Source: Streptomyces sp. GESEQ-35
Lineage (GTDB): Bacteria > Actinomycetota > Actinomycetes > Streptomycetales > Streptomycetaceae
Assembly: GCF_017948485.1 (NCBI RefSeq)
Contig: NZ_JAFFSX010000025.1
Coordinates: 62,001-126,000, forward strand
Direction of reading: 5' to 3'
Length of the DNA: 64,000 bases
Part shown: positions 43,238 to 51,589 of the stretch, piece by piece
Layout of the letters: each line of letters starts with the position of its first letter
Numbering within the stretch: the first letter of the stretch is position 1
Made by a program: the position numbers and the translations under genes
The notes under the pieces: generated by a model
Told to the model about the DNA's origin: nothing
Databases searched by the model: none
Seen by the model: the letters and a program-made list of their open reading frames with translations, nothing else

Positions 43238-44467
43238 ATGTCTTCTCAGCAACCGCCGGGCGAGTTCCCGGTTCCGGACGCCCTGGGCGGGCTGCCGAGT
43301 ATCGACTCTCATCTCTTCGACGATCTGCTCCCTGCGGAGGGAGCCTTCGAGCTGACGGCCGACCTGCGCAGCTATCGCGATCCCTTCGTCGGCATCACCG
43401 AGGACGGCACCCCACGCCCGGGCCTGTACCGCCTCAATGACGCGGGGACATCCCCCGTGGCCGCGGTTGCGGCGGCCGAGGCGTACCTCGACGGGCTCGC
43501 ACCCCACCAGCGGGTGGTCGGGAACCTGCCGATGGAAGCCGCGGCGTGGCGGCTGTGGACCAACGCGATCCCGACCTGGCACCCCAAGGGCATGCGCCTG
43601 GAGCGCCTCGCCGAACGCGACCGCGACCGTGCGCTCGCCGTCGTGGAGGCAAGTCTCAGCCTGGCCGGCTACACCCAGGTGTGCTCCGCGATGGCGCTCA
43701 ACCAGAACCTGGGCGACCTGATCGACAACTACCGCGACACCCTCACGGAATTCGCCTACTGGTTCACCGTCTTCGGGACGCCGTCGCCCCGCTCTCCGTA
43801 GGGATGGCAGCTGATGGGACACCACGTGGACCTGCACTGCGTCTTCGTCGCCGGACAGGTGGTCCTCGCCCCGGTGTTCCTCGGCGCCGAGCCGACCATC
43901 GGCACGGTGCGCTTCGCGGGCGTCCAGGCCTTCCGCGACGAGACCGAGATCGCCCTGGAATTCCGCCGTACCCTCGCCCCCGACCGGGAGGACGAGTTCC
44001 TGATGGGGGCGTCGCTGCGCAGCGACGCCCTGCCGCCCGAACTGGCCGGACCGTGGAACGGACGGCACCTCGCCGGCGCGGGCAGCGACAACCTCATTCT
44101 GCCTTCCGAAGGCTTCGTCGCAGCCAGCCTGGCCTCCGACCAGCGTGACGGGCTGGTGGAGTTGATCCGGGTCTATCTCGACCGGCTCTCTCTCCCCCCC
44201 CCGCCACAGGCCGAGCGCACCCTGGCCCTCGTCCGCGAGCACTTCGACGAAACCCGGTTCGCCTGGCGCGGCGGCCACGACGACGTCTGCGCCTTCTACT
44301 ACCGGATCCACTCCCCTGTGCTCCTCATCGAGTACGACAACCACCCCGGCGTCTTCCTCACCAACCCCGAACCCGCCCGCTACCACGTCCACACGATCGT
44401 GCGCGCCCCCAACCGGGGCGACTACGGACGTGATCTCCTCGCCCAGCACTACCGGCTCCACCACTGA
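43238..44467 (+). pseudogene. DUF3500 protein interrupted by one in-frame TAG
   Basis: The frame from ATG 43238 (after AAGGAG) to TGA 44467 would give 409 residues, the usual size of DUF3500 proteins, but a TAG at 43799-43801 splits it. Residues before it (TEFAYWFTVFGTPSPRSP) and after it (GWQLMGHHVDLHCVFVAGQV) are in the same frame and read continuously. Related proteins have Trp at such a place (PWGWQL), so a single TGG-to-TAG change is the likely cause. The downstream part retains HHDVCAF-like conserved blocks (RGGHDDVCAFYYR, RYHVHTIVRAPN). Function is unknown; restart at ATG 43814 is possible. Confidence 0.8.
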
Positions 44468-44549
44468 GGTCACTGCGCCGGTGGACAGGGGGCGGCCGTG
44501 AAGGCAGCCGCGACAGCAGCACCGATGTCGGATGCTTGCCGTAGGACCG

Positions 44550-44840
44550 CTACCCGTGTGAACGCTGAACCTCGGCCAGGCCCTGCTCAGGTTCTGGCTT
44601 CGGCGCACCGTGGACGATGAAGTGGTGGTCGACGAGGGCGGATGCGAAGTCGATCACGCGTGGCTTGATCGCTTCGGCGGGGATCTCGCCGCGGGCGGCG
44701 GCGCGTCCCAGGACGTCGCCCATCAGCTTGTCGTGGCTGGTGAACATGTGGGCGCGTAGGCTCGCGGTGTCCTCGGGGTTGGTCAGGTTCTCGGCCATCA
44801 GCCCGCGGGCGGCCCCCGCGTCGCCGACGAGCAGCGAGTC
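44550..44840 (-). pseudogene. C-terminal fragment of a TetR-family regulator
   Basis: The minus-strand frame reads LTNPEDTASLRAHMFTSHDK, then LGRAAARGEIPAEAIKPRVI and FASALVDHHFIVHGAP, a TetR C-terminal ligand/dimer domain. The N-terminal helix-turn-helix is absent, and no start is present before the homology. The end is also altered (EPEQGLAEVQRSHG). Confidence 0.6.
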
Positions 44841-45216
44841 GCCGCGCTCTTCGCCACCGCGGAGGGAGACTTCTCGAAGCGCAACGCCCGGCCGGCACGA
44901 GGGTCTTCGATAAGCCGCTGCCCAACAGCGAACCGAAACTGCGGGCCGAACAGCGCCGGGGCCCTGGGAGCTCGGATCAGCACCCCGGGAAGCACCGCGC
45001 GGACAACGAAGACCCTGCTCCGTGACGCCTCCAGACCAGGCAATTTCACCCTCCCGGTGCAGGATCAAAGAGTCCGTTGAACCAACCCTCTGCCCTTCGC
45101 GTTGAACCCCTTGGAGCGCTGCTCGACCAATGCCCCCTTCGTATGCGTACGGAGGGGATGACCAACCCCGCCGTGCTCCGAAACCATCACCCACCCAAGC
45201 AAGGGGAGAACAATCC
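44841..45216. other. Region between TetR fragment and secreted protein, no gene seen
   Basis: I see no protein-like frame or hairpin here. It may contain the missing 5' part of the TetR fragment in unrecognisable form and the promoter of the following gene. Confidence 0.3.
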
Positions 45217-45741
45217 ATGCGTACACGCATGATCGCAACGGCGGCAATTGCCGCGGCCTTCGTCATGGTCCCGGCAGGCAGTGCTCTCGCGGGCAGCGGG
45301 CCAGCTCCCGCGCCCTCCGAGCGTTCCGCGTCGAAGTCCGTGGCCCCCACGCCCAAGGGCAATCCCTTGAGTCTGAAGGCGCAGGCCAGCGACGTCTGTG
45401 AGGACGCCTACCAGATCGGCAAGACCGCCTACGTCAAGCGCGACGGCGCGACCATCGCCTCCGTGAAGCAGTTCTACTCGCCCGAGTGCAAGGAGAACTA
45501 CAGCTACGTCTGGCTCTGGCAGTCGTTCGTCGACAAGGAAGACACCTACACCATCAGCACCGGTGTCTACAGCTACACCCAGGGGAAGAAGCTCGGCACC
45601 CAGGACTTCCCGCTGGACAAGGGCCAGGAGTACTGGTCCACGGGCACCGACACGGTCGAGGATTGCACCGCCGCAGCCGGCAGCGTGGTCCCCCATGGCG
45701 ATCCTGCCAAGTACACGGCAATTACCGACAAGCGCTGCTGA
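45217..45741 (+). CDS. Secreted protein, DUF2690-like
   Basis: This 174-residue protein has a signal peptide (MRTRMIATAAIAAAFVMVP, cleavage near ALAGS). The mature part has Cys pairs in SDVCEDAYQIGKTAYVK and FYSPECKENYSYVWLWQSF, then VEDCTAAAGSV and a terminal Cys. The YSPECKENY pattern resembles the YSPSCRAAW block of DUF2690 proteins, which are secreted proteins of unknown role in Streptomyces. The start follows GGGGAG. It appears intact amid pseudogenes. Confidence 0.75.
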   Translation: MRTRMIATAAIAAAFVMVPAGSALAGSGPAPAPSERSASKSVAPTPKGNPLSLKAQASDVCEDAYQIGKTAYVKRDGATIASVKQFYSPECKENYSYVWLWQSFVDKEDTYTISTGVYSYTQGKKLGTQDFPLDKGQEYWSTGTDTVEDCTAAAGSVVPHGDPAKYTAITDKRC

Positions 45742-45744
45742 CCC

Positions 45745-46125
45745 TCGCCCAACCACGGGCGCCGAACGCCACGTTCGACCGAACGCGGTGACGGCACGTG
45801 TACCACCCCAAAGCGCCCCGGCTGTCCGCCAGACAGCTGGGCCACTGCGCTGTTTCCGGCGCACTGCGGCGCATGCTGCGGGTGCGCTCCAGGTCGAACC
45901 TGCACAGGTAGGCCTGCCAGAGACGGTCGATGTTCGCGGCGTCCAAGGCGCCGTGCCCGCGTCGGTGCTCGGCCGCCAGAGACAGTTCCCCCCGCAGGCC
46001 AGTTCGGCGTAGGTGTCGTTCTTGCGCAGGTGGGCCACGACAGCAGGGCCTGGCGCCCGGCGGGCAGCTTGCGCCCCCGGGTCCCACGTTCGGCGCGGCG
46101 GTGCGGCGGCCGCGCAGTTGGCAAG
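45745..46125 (-). pseudogene. Remnants of IS5-type transposases
   Basis: Two degraded pieces are readable on the minus strand in shifted frames. At about 45990-46090 the frame gives KLPAGRQALL followed, in another frame, by AHLRKNDTYAELACGG, close to the N-terminal part of DDE transposases. At about 45880-45945 it gives NIDRLWQAYLCRFDLERT, close to the C-terminal block of such enzymes. The part between is missing. No terminal repeats could be identified. Confidence 0.5.
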
Positions 46126-46159
46126 GCGTAGTGCGAACGGTCGGTTCGCGCCTGTTGGT

Positions 46160-46756
46160 TCAGTCCCCGGAGTGGTCCGGCAGGAGTTGAGCCGCGAGTG
46201 ATCGTGCCGTGGCGGCGAGTGTGGCCGTGTCCAGCCCGGTGCGGCTCATGAACACGATCCCTTGTTGCGCGGCCAGGAGGGCCCGCGCCAGGGCGATCGG
46301 ATCCGCGGCTGGCAGGTCGCCCTCGCGTTGGGCGCGGGCGACGCAGTCACCGATCAGCGCGGTGGTCGTTTCGTAGGTGCGGTGGGCGTGGGCGACGACT
46401 TCTGGATCGGCGATACCGAGTTCGCAGGTGCTGTTGGCCATCAGGCAGCCGCGCCGCGTACCAGCGCCGGTCGGGTCGTCGATCGGTGCCTCGAGGAGCA
46501 TGCGTAGTGCGTCCACAGCCCGTGGAGCCTCGGCGAGGGCTTTCCGGAGACGGTCATGGCTGTCGTCGGTGTAGCTGCGCAGCGCCCGAAGGAAGAGCTG
46601 ACGCTTGTCGCCGAACGCCGCATAGAGGCTGCCTTTGCCCAGGCCGCTGACCCGCATCAGGTCTTCCAGCGAGGTCGCGGCGTAACCGGCGTCCCAGAAC
46701 TGCTCCCGGACGGCGTTCAGGACCTGCCTCTCGTCGAACGTTCGCGGACGTGCCAT
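46160..46756 (-). CDS. TetR-family transcriptional regulator
   Basis: This 198-residue repressor has an N-terminal HTH (VREQFWDAGYAATSLEDLM and VSGLGKGSLYAAFGDKRQLF) and a C-terminal TetR_C-type domain with RRGCLMANSTCELG. The ATG at 46756 is the natural start (MARPRTFDERQVLNAV). It is divergent from an SDR gene, with a long inverted repeat between. It was presumably the repressor of that SDR gene, which is now frameshifted. Confidence 0.9.
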   Translation of the reverse strand: MARPRTFDERQVLNAVREQFWDAGYAATSLEDLMRVSGLGKGSLYAAFGDKRQLFLRALRSYTDDSHDRLRKALAEAPRAVDALRMLLEAPIDDPTGAGTRRGCLMANSTCELGIADPEVVAHAHRTYETTTALIGDCVARAQREGDLPAADPIALARALLAAQQGIVFMSRTGLDTATLAATARSLAAQLLPDHSGD

Positions 46757-46775
46757 GCGACACAGGATACGAGTT

Positions 46776-46823
46776 CTTGACCGTGCAGTCCAACACCCGT
46801 GCATGCTGGACCAGACGGTCAAG
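46776..46823. promoter_or_regulatory. Two-part palindromic operator, TetR type
   Basis: CTTGACCGT (46776-46784) pairs with ACGGTCAAG (46815-46823), and GTCCA (46788-46792) pairs with TGGAC (46807-46811). Both pairs share one centre, so the whole 48 bases are a long dyad. It sits between the divergent TetR and SDR genes. A related TGGAC/GTCCA pair precedes the SDR gene at 57493. Confidence 0.72.
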
Positions 46824-46862
46824 AATTTCGTGGCGCGTCACACCTAGGGAAGCGAGAAGCAC

Positions 46863-47601
46863 ATGGGAAAACTGGACAACAAGGTGGCGATCGTCACCGG
46901 CGGATCGCGGGGGATCGAGGCGGCGTCGGCGCTGGCCGACGAGGGAGCCGACGTCGCGATCAGCTACTCGTCCTCGGCGGATCGGGCCAAGGCCGTGGTC
47001 GCCGAGCTGGAGGCCAAGGGTGTGCGCGGCGGCCTTCCAGGCCGACCAGGCGGATGCGACGCAGGCGGTGGGCCTGGTCCACAGCGTGGTCGAGCAGTTC
47101 GGAAAGCTGAACATCCTGGTCAACAACGCGGCCGCGGGTGGCGGCGGCCTCATCGACAGCGAGCTCGTCGACCAGGCCGCCATCGAGCGGCAGCTCGCCG
47201 TCAACTACACCAGCGTGGTGGCCGGGATCCAGGCGGCGTTCCCGCTGCTGCCTGATGGCGGGCGGATCGTCAGTATCAGCTCGGGTGTGGGAACGCGGGC
47301 GGGATTCCCTGGCATGGCGTATTACACGGGATCGAAGTCGGCCCTCGAGGGCTTCAGCCGCGGCGCAGCCCGCGATCTGGCGCACCGGGGCATCACGGTC
47401 AACGTCATCCAGCCCGGGTTCGTAGACACCGAAGGAAACCCCGCCGACGGCCCGGCCGCATCCATGTTCCTTCCGACGACGGCGATGGGGCGGTACGGCA
47501 GGCCGGAGGAGATCGCCGCAGGCGTCGTCTTCCTCGCCGGCCCGCAGGCCTCCTACGTCACCGGCGCAGTACTGAGCATCGACGGCGGATACAGCGCATA
47601 G
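46863..47601 (+). pseudogene. SDR oxidoreductase with frameshift
   Basis: The gene opens MGKLDNKVAIVTGGSRGIE, then continues to KAVVAELEAKGVRGG. At about 47024-47031 the reading frame shifts by one base and continues as AFQADQADATQAVGLVHSVV, NILVNNAAAGGG, the catalytic AYYTGSKSALEG and the end TGAVLSIDGGYSA. The cofactor motif also has Glu in place of the third Gly (GSRGIE) and appears to have lost two or three residues after it. It is therefore unlikely to make an active enzyme. Confidence 0.8.
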
Positions 47602-47633
47602 CCCGACCGCGCAGCCGACGGCGGCAGCCGTCC

Positions 47634-47930
47634 GTGGCCGGCATCGACCTGCATCTGGAACTGAGCGGATCCGGATGGCGCGCCGGCCTCATGGACGTTT
47701 TACGGGAGACCATGCGCACCGGGCGGCTCGTGTCGGGCACCCGGCTGCCCTCGGCCCGATCCCTTGCCACTCATCCAGATATAGCCCGTAACACCGTGGC
47801 CGACGCCTACGCAGAACTGGCCGCCGAAGGCACTCACCGCACAGCAGTGACCCGGGAACCGGACGACCAGGCGGGCCGAGCCGCGCGCCCAGGCACCTCC
47901 GCCTCCACTCCCACACCCTCCAGGAGTTGA
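47634..47930 (+). pseudogene. MocR/PdxR-type GntR regulator, N-terminal fragment
   Basis: The first ~70 residues (IDLHLELSGSGWRAGLMD, RTGRLVSGTRLPSARSLA, IARNTVADAYAELAAEG) match the winged helix of MocR proteins. The sequence then turns to unrelated residues (THRTAVTREPDDQAGRA) and stops, so the aminotransferase-like sensor domain is missing. Confidence 0.65.
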
Positions 47931-47937
47931 ATCCCTC

Positions 47938-48144
47938 ATGAACGCAACAGCTCAGATCGGCGTCACCGGCCTCGCGGTGATGGGCCGCAACCTGGCCCGC
48001 AACTTCGCCCGCAACGGCTACACCGTCGCCGTCCACAACCGCAACGCCGCCCGCACCCGCGCACTGAGCGACGAGTTCGGCGACGAGGGCACCTTCATCC
48101 CGGCCGAGAGCCCCGAGGAGTGCGTGGCCGCCCAAGGACTCTGA
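47938..48144 (+). pseudogene. Truncated second copy of gnd
   Basis: MNATAQIGVTGLAVMGRNLA, then NFARNGYTVAVHNRNAARTR, is close to the first ~65 residues of the intact gnd at 37647. Homology ends at about codon 64 (EECVAA), where an IS110 transposase segment begins; the frame then stops. A GGAG site precedes the ATG. It looks like an incoming or duplicated gnd gene cut by a recombination event. Confidence 0.8.
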
Positions 48145-48994
48145 CCTGGGCCGGGCTATCGCTGTTCTGGCTCGCGCCCAACAGGATGCCATCTGGAACC
48201 GGCAGCAGATCGCCAACCAGCTCCGGTCCCTGCTGCGCGAGTTCTATCCGGCCGCACTGGATGCCTTCGCCACCTGGGCCAATGGCCTCTGTCGCCCCGA
48301 GGCCCGGGAACTCCTCAAGGCCGCGCCGACGCCGTCTCGGGCTGCACGGCTGACTCGTCCGCAGCTCCAAGCGGCCTTCAAGCGCGCTGGCCGCAAGCGC
48401 GGTATCGAGCCGGACGGCGACCGGCTCCGCGACGTCTTCCGCGCCGACTGGGCCCACCAGCCACAGCTCGTCGAGGACGCGCTCGGCAAGCAGATGCTTG
48501 CCCTCCTCCTCCAGCTCGAGGCCGCCTGCACCGCCGCCGATGACCTTGCGAAGGCGGTGGAAGAGGCGTTCCCCCAACACCCGGACGCCGAGGTGATGTT
48601 GAGCTTCCCCGGGCTCGGCATCCAGCTCGCCGCCCGAATCCTCGCTGAGATCGGGGACGACCACACCCGGTTTGCTGACGCCCGTGGCCTGAAGGCATAC
48701 GCCAGCTCCTCGCCCATCACCAGAGCCTCCGGCAAGAAGTCCAACATCACCCGGCGCTGGGTCAAAAACGACCGACTCAACCACGCCGGATATCTGTGGG
48801 CCTTCGCCTCACTGCGAGCATCCGACGGCGCCAACGACCACTACCGGCGCCGTCGCGAGCACGGGGACTGGCATGCAGCAGCTCAGCGCAACCTCTTCAA
48901 CCGCATGATCGGCCAGCTCCACCACTGCCTCCAACACAACAAGCTTTTCGACGAACAGACCGCTTTTCCCTTCCAACTCACTGCTGCTGCCTGA
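48131..48994 (+). mobile_element. IS110-family transposase, N-terminally truncated
   Basis: In one continuous frame the DNA reads PKDSDLGRAIAVLARAQQDA, then NQLRSLLREFYPAALDAF, the Transposase_20 block LSFPGLGIQLAARILAEIGD and RGLKAYASSSPITRASGKK, ending TAAA. IS110 transposases are about 400 residues, so about 110 N-terminal residues carrying the DEDD metal site are missing. The joint with the gnd fragment is near 48130. A hypothetical 166-residue product could start at ATG 48494. Confidence 0.8.
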
Positions 48995-49013
48995 TGACTT
49001 GACATCATGAGGT

Positions 49014-49154
49014 GTCTACTACGACCGCTGCCGAGTCAGAGGAAAGACACACACGCAGGCTCTCCTCCGCCTCGCCCGACAGCACATCAGCGTGCTCTTC
49101 GCAATGCTCCGCGACGGCACCTTCTACGAACCCCGAATCCCACAGCTCACTTGA
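49014..49154 (+). mobile_element. C-terminal tail of a second IS110-family transposase
   Basis: The frame reads GVYYDRCRVRGKTHTQALL, then ARQHISVLFAMLRDG and FYEPRIPQLT before TGA. This is the characteristic end of another IS110 branch (KTHTQALLALAR, VLFAMLRDG). It begins 20 bases after the previous element's stop, so two IS110 relatives recombined or inserted here. Confidence 0.68.
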
Positions 49155-49182
49155 CCAAAGACATAGAGACCCCCCCCGCCCG

Positions 49183-50328
49183 TCAGGCCGAGATCCGGTG
49201 AACCACTCCATGTTCCCGATGGCGGGTGAGGGTGGTACGGGCGAAAGTATCGCTGTCGGCGGAGGGCGGGGCGAAGGGGTCGACGTCGCCGGGGGCGCCG
49301 GCACCGACCATGTAGAGGGGGGTGACGGTGGTGCCGTCCAGGCCGAGGCGTTCGGTCACACCTCCGTCGTCGAAGGCGCCGGTCTGGAAGGGGCCCAGGC
49401 CCATCGCGGTGGCGGCCAGGACGAACGTTTGCCCGAAGTGGCCGGCGTCGAGGAGGCAGACCCGGTAAGCGCGAGGAGAACGGTACTTGACCAGCATGCG
49501 CTCGATCACCGCGGCCAGGACGACCACGAAGGACGCCTCGCCCATCCAGGACTGGTCACCGCCCAGGGAGGCCAGGTCCGCTCCCGTACAGCCCTCGGCG
49601 AGCAACTCCAGGGAGTGCTCCAGCGCGTTGTAGTGATACCAGCCCGGCGCGACCCCCGCCACGCGCCTGACTCCGACGTACGCTTCGAGTTCATGCCGTG
49701 CGCCGCCGGATGGGCTGGTGCGGCGCATCAGGGCGCCGAAACCTCCGGCGTCGCGGAAGTCCACGGGTCCGAAGGTGGTGGCCAACAGGGCGGCCAGGTC
49801 CGCCTGCGGCACCGGTCGCGAGCCGAACGAGCGGTGCGTGCGGCGCCGATAGAGGGTCTCGCCCAGGGGCGCATCGAGACGTGCCGGGGTACGGGGCAAG
49901 AGCATGCGCCGCGCTTCCGGATGGGAGGTGAAGAGAGCCGGACGGCCGTCCGTCACCAGTGCGTAGCGGCCTTCTTCGGTCAGCTCCTCATACCTGGAGT
50001 CCTGGGTCGCGTAGTGGAAGAACGACGCCTCGGGGGCCCACGGCCCCCAATGGCGCGCAACTTCCTCGTCACGCTCGGCTTCCGGGCTGCGCTCGGTGAG
50101 GAGCAGGGCGTGCTCGCGCAGGGTGCCAGCGGCTTCGGCCACGCTGTCGGAGTCGTAGGAGGACAACGTCTTGGCGGCCTCCTCTGGCGTGGTCCACTCG
50201 TCGAAGGCCGCGAGGATCTCCGCCGCCTCTGACGGCAGCGCACGGGGGGAGCCGCCGAGATAGGGGTGGGCGATGAAGTCGCCCTCGTGCCAGTAGCACA
50301 CCAGGCACCGGGCTCTGCGCAGTCGCAT
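49183..50328 (-). CDS. SagB-type dehydrogenase (nitroreductase fold), putative RiPP-modifying enzyme
   Basis: This 381-residue protein has an N-terminal ~130-residue helical domain (YWHEGDFIAHPYLGG, LPSEAAEILAAFDEWTTPEE) as in SagB/ThcOx proteins, where it helps bind the peptide. A C-terminal FMN nitroreductase domain follows: LYRRRTHRSFGSRPVPQADL, PSGGARHELEAYVGV, LLDAGHFGQTFVLAATAMG and VTPLYMVGAGAPG. SagB enzymes oxidise azolines to azoles in modified peptides, although stand-alone members do other oxidations. No cyclodehydratase (SagC/D or YcaO) is present. The ATG has a weak ribosome site. It follows a 23-codon ORF and stem-loop, and a SAM methyltransferase lies upstream. Confidence 0.85.
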   Translation of the reverse strand: MRLRRARCLVCYWHEGDFIAHPYLGGSPRALPSEAAEILAAFDEWTTPEEAAKTLSSYDSDSVAEAAGTLREHALLLTERSPEAERDEEVARHWGPWAPEASFFHYATQDSRYEELTEEGRYALVTDGRPALFTSHPEARRMLLPRTPARLDAPLGETLYRRRTHRSFGSRPVPQADLAALLATTFGPVDFRDAGGFGALMRRTSPSGGARHELEAYVGVRRVAGVAPGWYHYNALEHSLELLAEGCTGADLASLGGDQSWMGEASFVVVLAAVIERMLVKYRSPRAYRVCLLDAGHFGQTFVLAATAMGLGPFQTGAFDDGGVTERLGLDGTTVTPLYMVGAGAPGDVDPFAPPSADSDTFARTTLTRHREHGVVHRISA

Positions 50329-50370
50329 GAGGCAGGGTTCTCCAGGACGCGGAGGGGTCGGAACGGGATG

Positions 50371-50414
50371 GCGGCGGTCCGGGAGATCCGGAACAGTCGG
50401 ACGCGGACCGCCGC
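50371..50414 (-). promoter_or_regulatory. Stem-loop between the 23-codon ORF and the SagB gene
   Basis: GCGGCGGTCC pairs perfectly with GGACCGCCGC around a 24-base loop that itself can form TCCG/CGGA. It lies 30 bases after the small ORF stop and 42 before the SagB start. In peptide-modifying operons such hairpins often reduce read-through so the precursor is made in excess. It lacks a T tract, so it may be an attenuator or processing site. Confidence 0.55.
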
Positions 50415-50443
50415 ACCAACCAGGGGATGGCTCTTGCTGCCCG

Positions 50444-50515
50444 TCAGAGGGCCCAGCGGTAACCGCTGCGGTCCTTGCGCGTGGCGTCGCCGACCTTGAT
50501 CACAATCTTGCGCAT
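50444..50515 (-). CDS. 23-residue peptide, candidate RiPP precursor
   Basis: The ATG at 50515 follows GAGGTGA by seven bases. The product starts MRKIVIKVGD and ends RSGYRWAL, followed by TGA. Twenty-one of 23 codons end in G or C, exactly the neighbour bias, while the overlapping methyltransferase frame loses it here. The peptide is basic, has one Tyr, one Trp, one Ser and one Thr, and no Cys. It sits between a SAM methyltransferase and a SagB-type dehydrogenase. If modified, the aromatic tail GYRWAL is the likely core. I know of no family with this sequence. Confidence 0.6.
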   Translation of the reverse strand: MRKIVIKVGDATRKDRSGYRWAL

Positions 50516-50522
50516 GTGTCGT

Positions 50523-51326
50523 CACCTCGTCGCTCTCCGGGGTGAGCTCGCCCTTGTGGAGGCCGTAGGAGGCCAGTTGCGTCAGGCCGCTGCGGTGCAG
50601 CAGCTCGTCGACGGAGGCGGGCGGGAAGTAGGAGTAGGTGTGCCGGATACCGGTGCGCTGCCAGGTGACGCCGTCCGCCGTGTCGAAGTAGTCGATCTGC
50701 CAGTCTGCCGCCTCCGGCTGCCGCGCCGAGGGGCTGCCCCGGTGCACGACGACGGCCTGCGGCTCCTCCTCGACGCTGATCTCCTGGGCGAGCATGCGGT
50801 AGAAGGCGAGCGTGTTCAGGTCGAAGACGAACAGCGCGCCCGGCCGCAGCACGCCCGCCACGCTCCGGAAAGCCGCCAGCAACTCCGCTTCGCCGGCGAG
50901 GTGGTCGAGGGGCTCGCCGAGCGCGATCGCGACATCGAACGGGCCCACCTCGGGAAGGTCGCGCAGATCCCCCATCAGGAACTGCACCCGATCCGCGCCC
51001 GGCTTGGCGGACGCGACACGGACCATCTCCGGCGACAGGTCGATGCCCGTCACCCGGTATCCCGAGGCCGCCATTCGCAGAGCGGCCTTTCCTGTCCCGC
51101 ACCCCAGGTCCACCAGCTCACGGCCAGGCGCGCCATGACGGTCGATCAGCTCCTGGTAGAGACCGACCCACACGTCGTAATCGTCTGCGCGTGTCAGCCG
51201 GTCGTAGACCACGGCCATACGGTCGTATGCCCCGCGCACCGGGTCAGCGCCGGCCGTGCCCGCCCGCGCGGACGTCTCCTCGCAGGCGGCTTCCGGATCT
51301 CGTGGTGAACGGGCTTTCGGGGGCAT
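50523..51326 (-). CDS. SAM-dependent methyltransferase, 3' end anomalous
   Basis: This class I methyltransferase starts MPPKARSPRDPEAACEETSA at an ATG after GGGAG. The SAM motif is ELVDLGCGTGKAALRM (near residue 70), with GIDLSPEMVRVA and FDVAIALGEPLDHLAG following. Coding bias and sense stop at about PESDEV, right at the 23-codon ORF. The frame as written has no stop there and runs on to 49980, overlapping both downstream genes; eight of the twelve codons from 50525 on end in A or T. One extra G in GAGGTGA would explain this, since without it the gene would end GAC GAG TGA. The small N-methyl- or O-methyl acceptor is unknown. Confidence 0.75.
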
Positions 51327-51589
51327 GCAATCTCCCGGGAGGCACGATGGACTGACGGCACCCCCACGACGGAGTATCCCGGCGAACGGTTCACACGAGA
51401 CCGCAACTTCCTCCGGCGAGCCTGCGGATCGGGGCTGCAGTCGGCAAGATCCGCCGGACAGGCCTTAGTAATCCAGTTGTACTTCTCCATATGCCCTGGT
51501 CGCGGGGCCCTGTCGGAGTCTAGGTGGCTGACGCTGCATCAGGTTGGTGGTGGTTTGTGACTCACTCGATCGGGGCGCGTTGACCGGTC

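Noticed and set aside
51194..51490. A frame starting MEKYNWITKACPADLADC upstream of the methyltransferase, considered as a second precursor
   Set aside because: No clear ribosome site, only about 70% G/C-ending codons, and it runs into the methyltransferase start in another frame.
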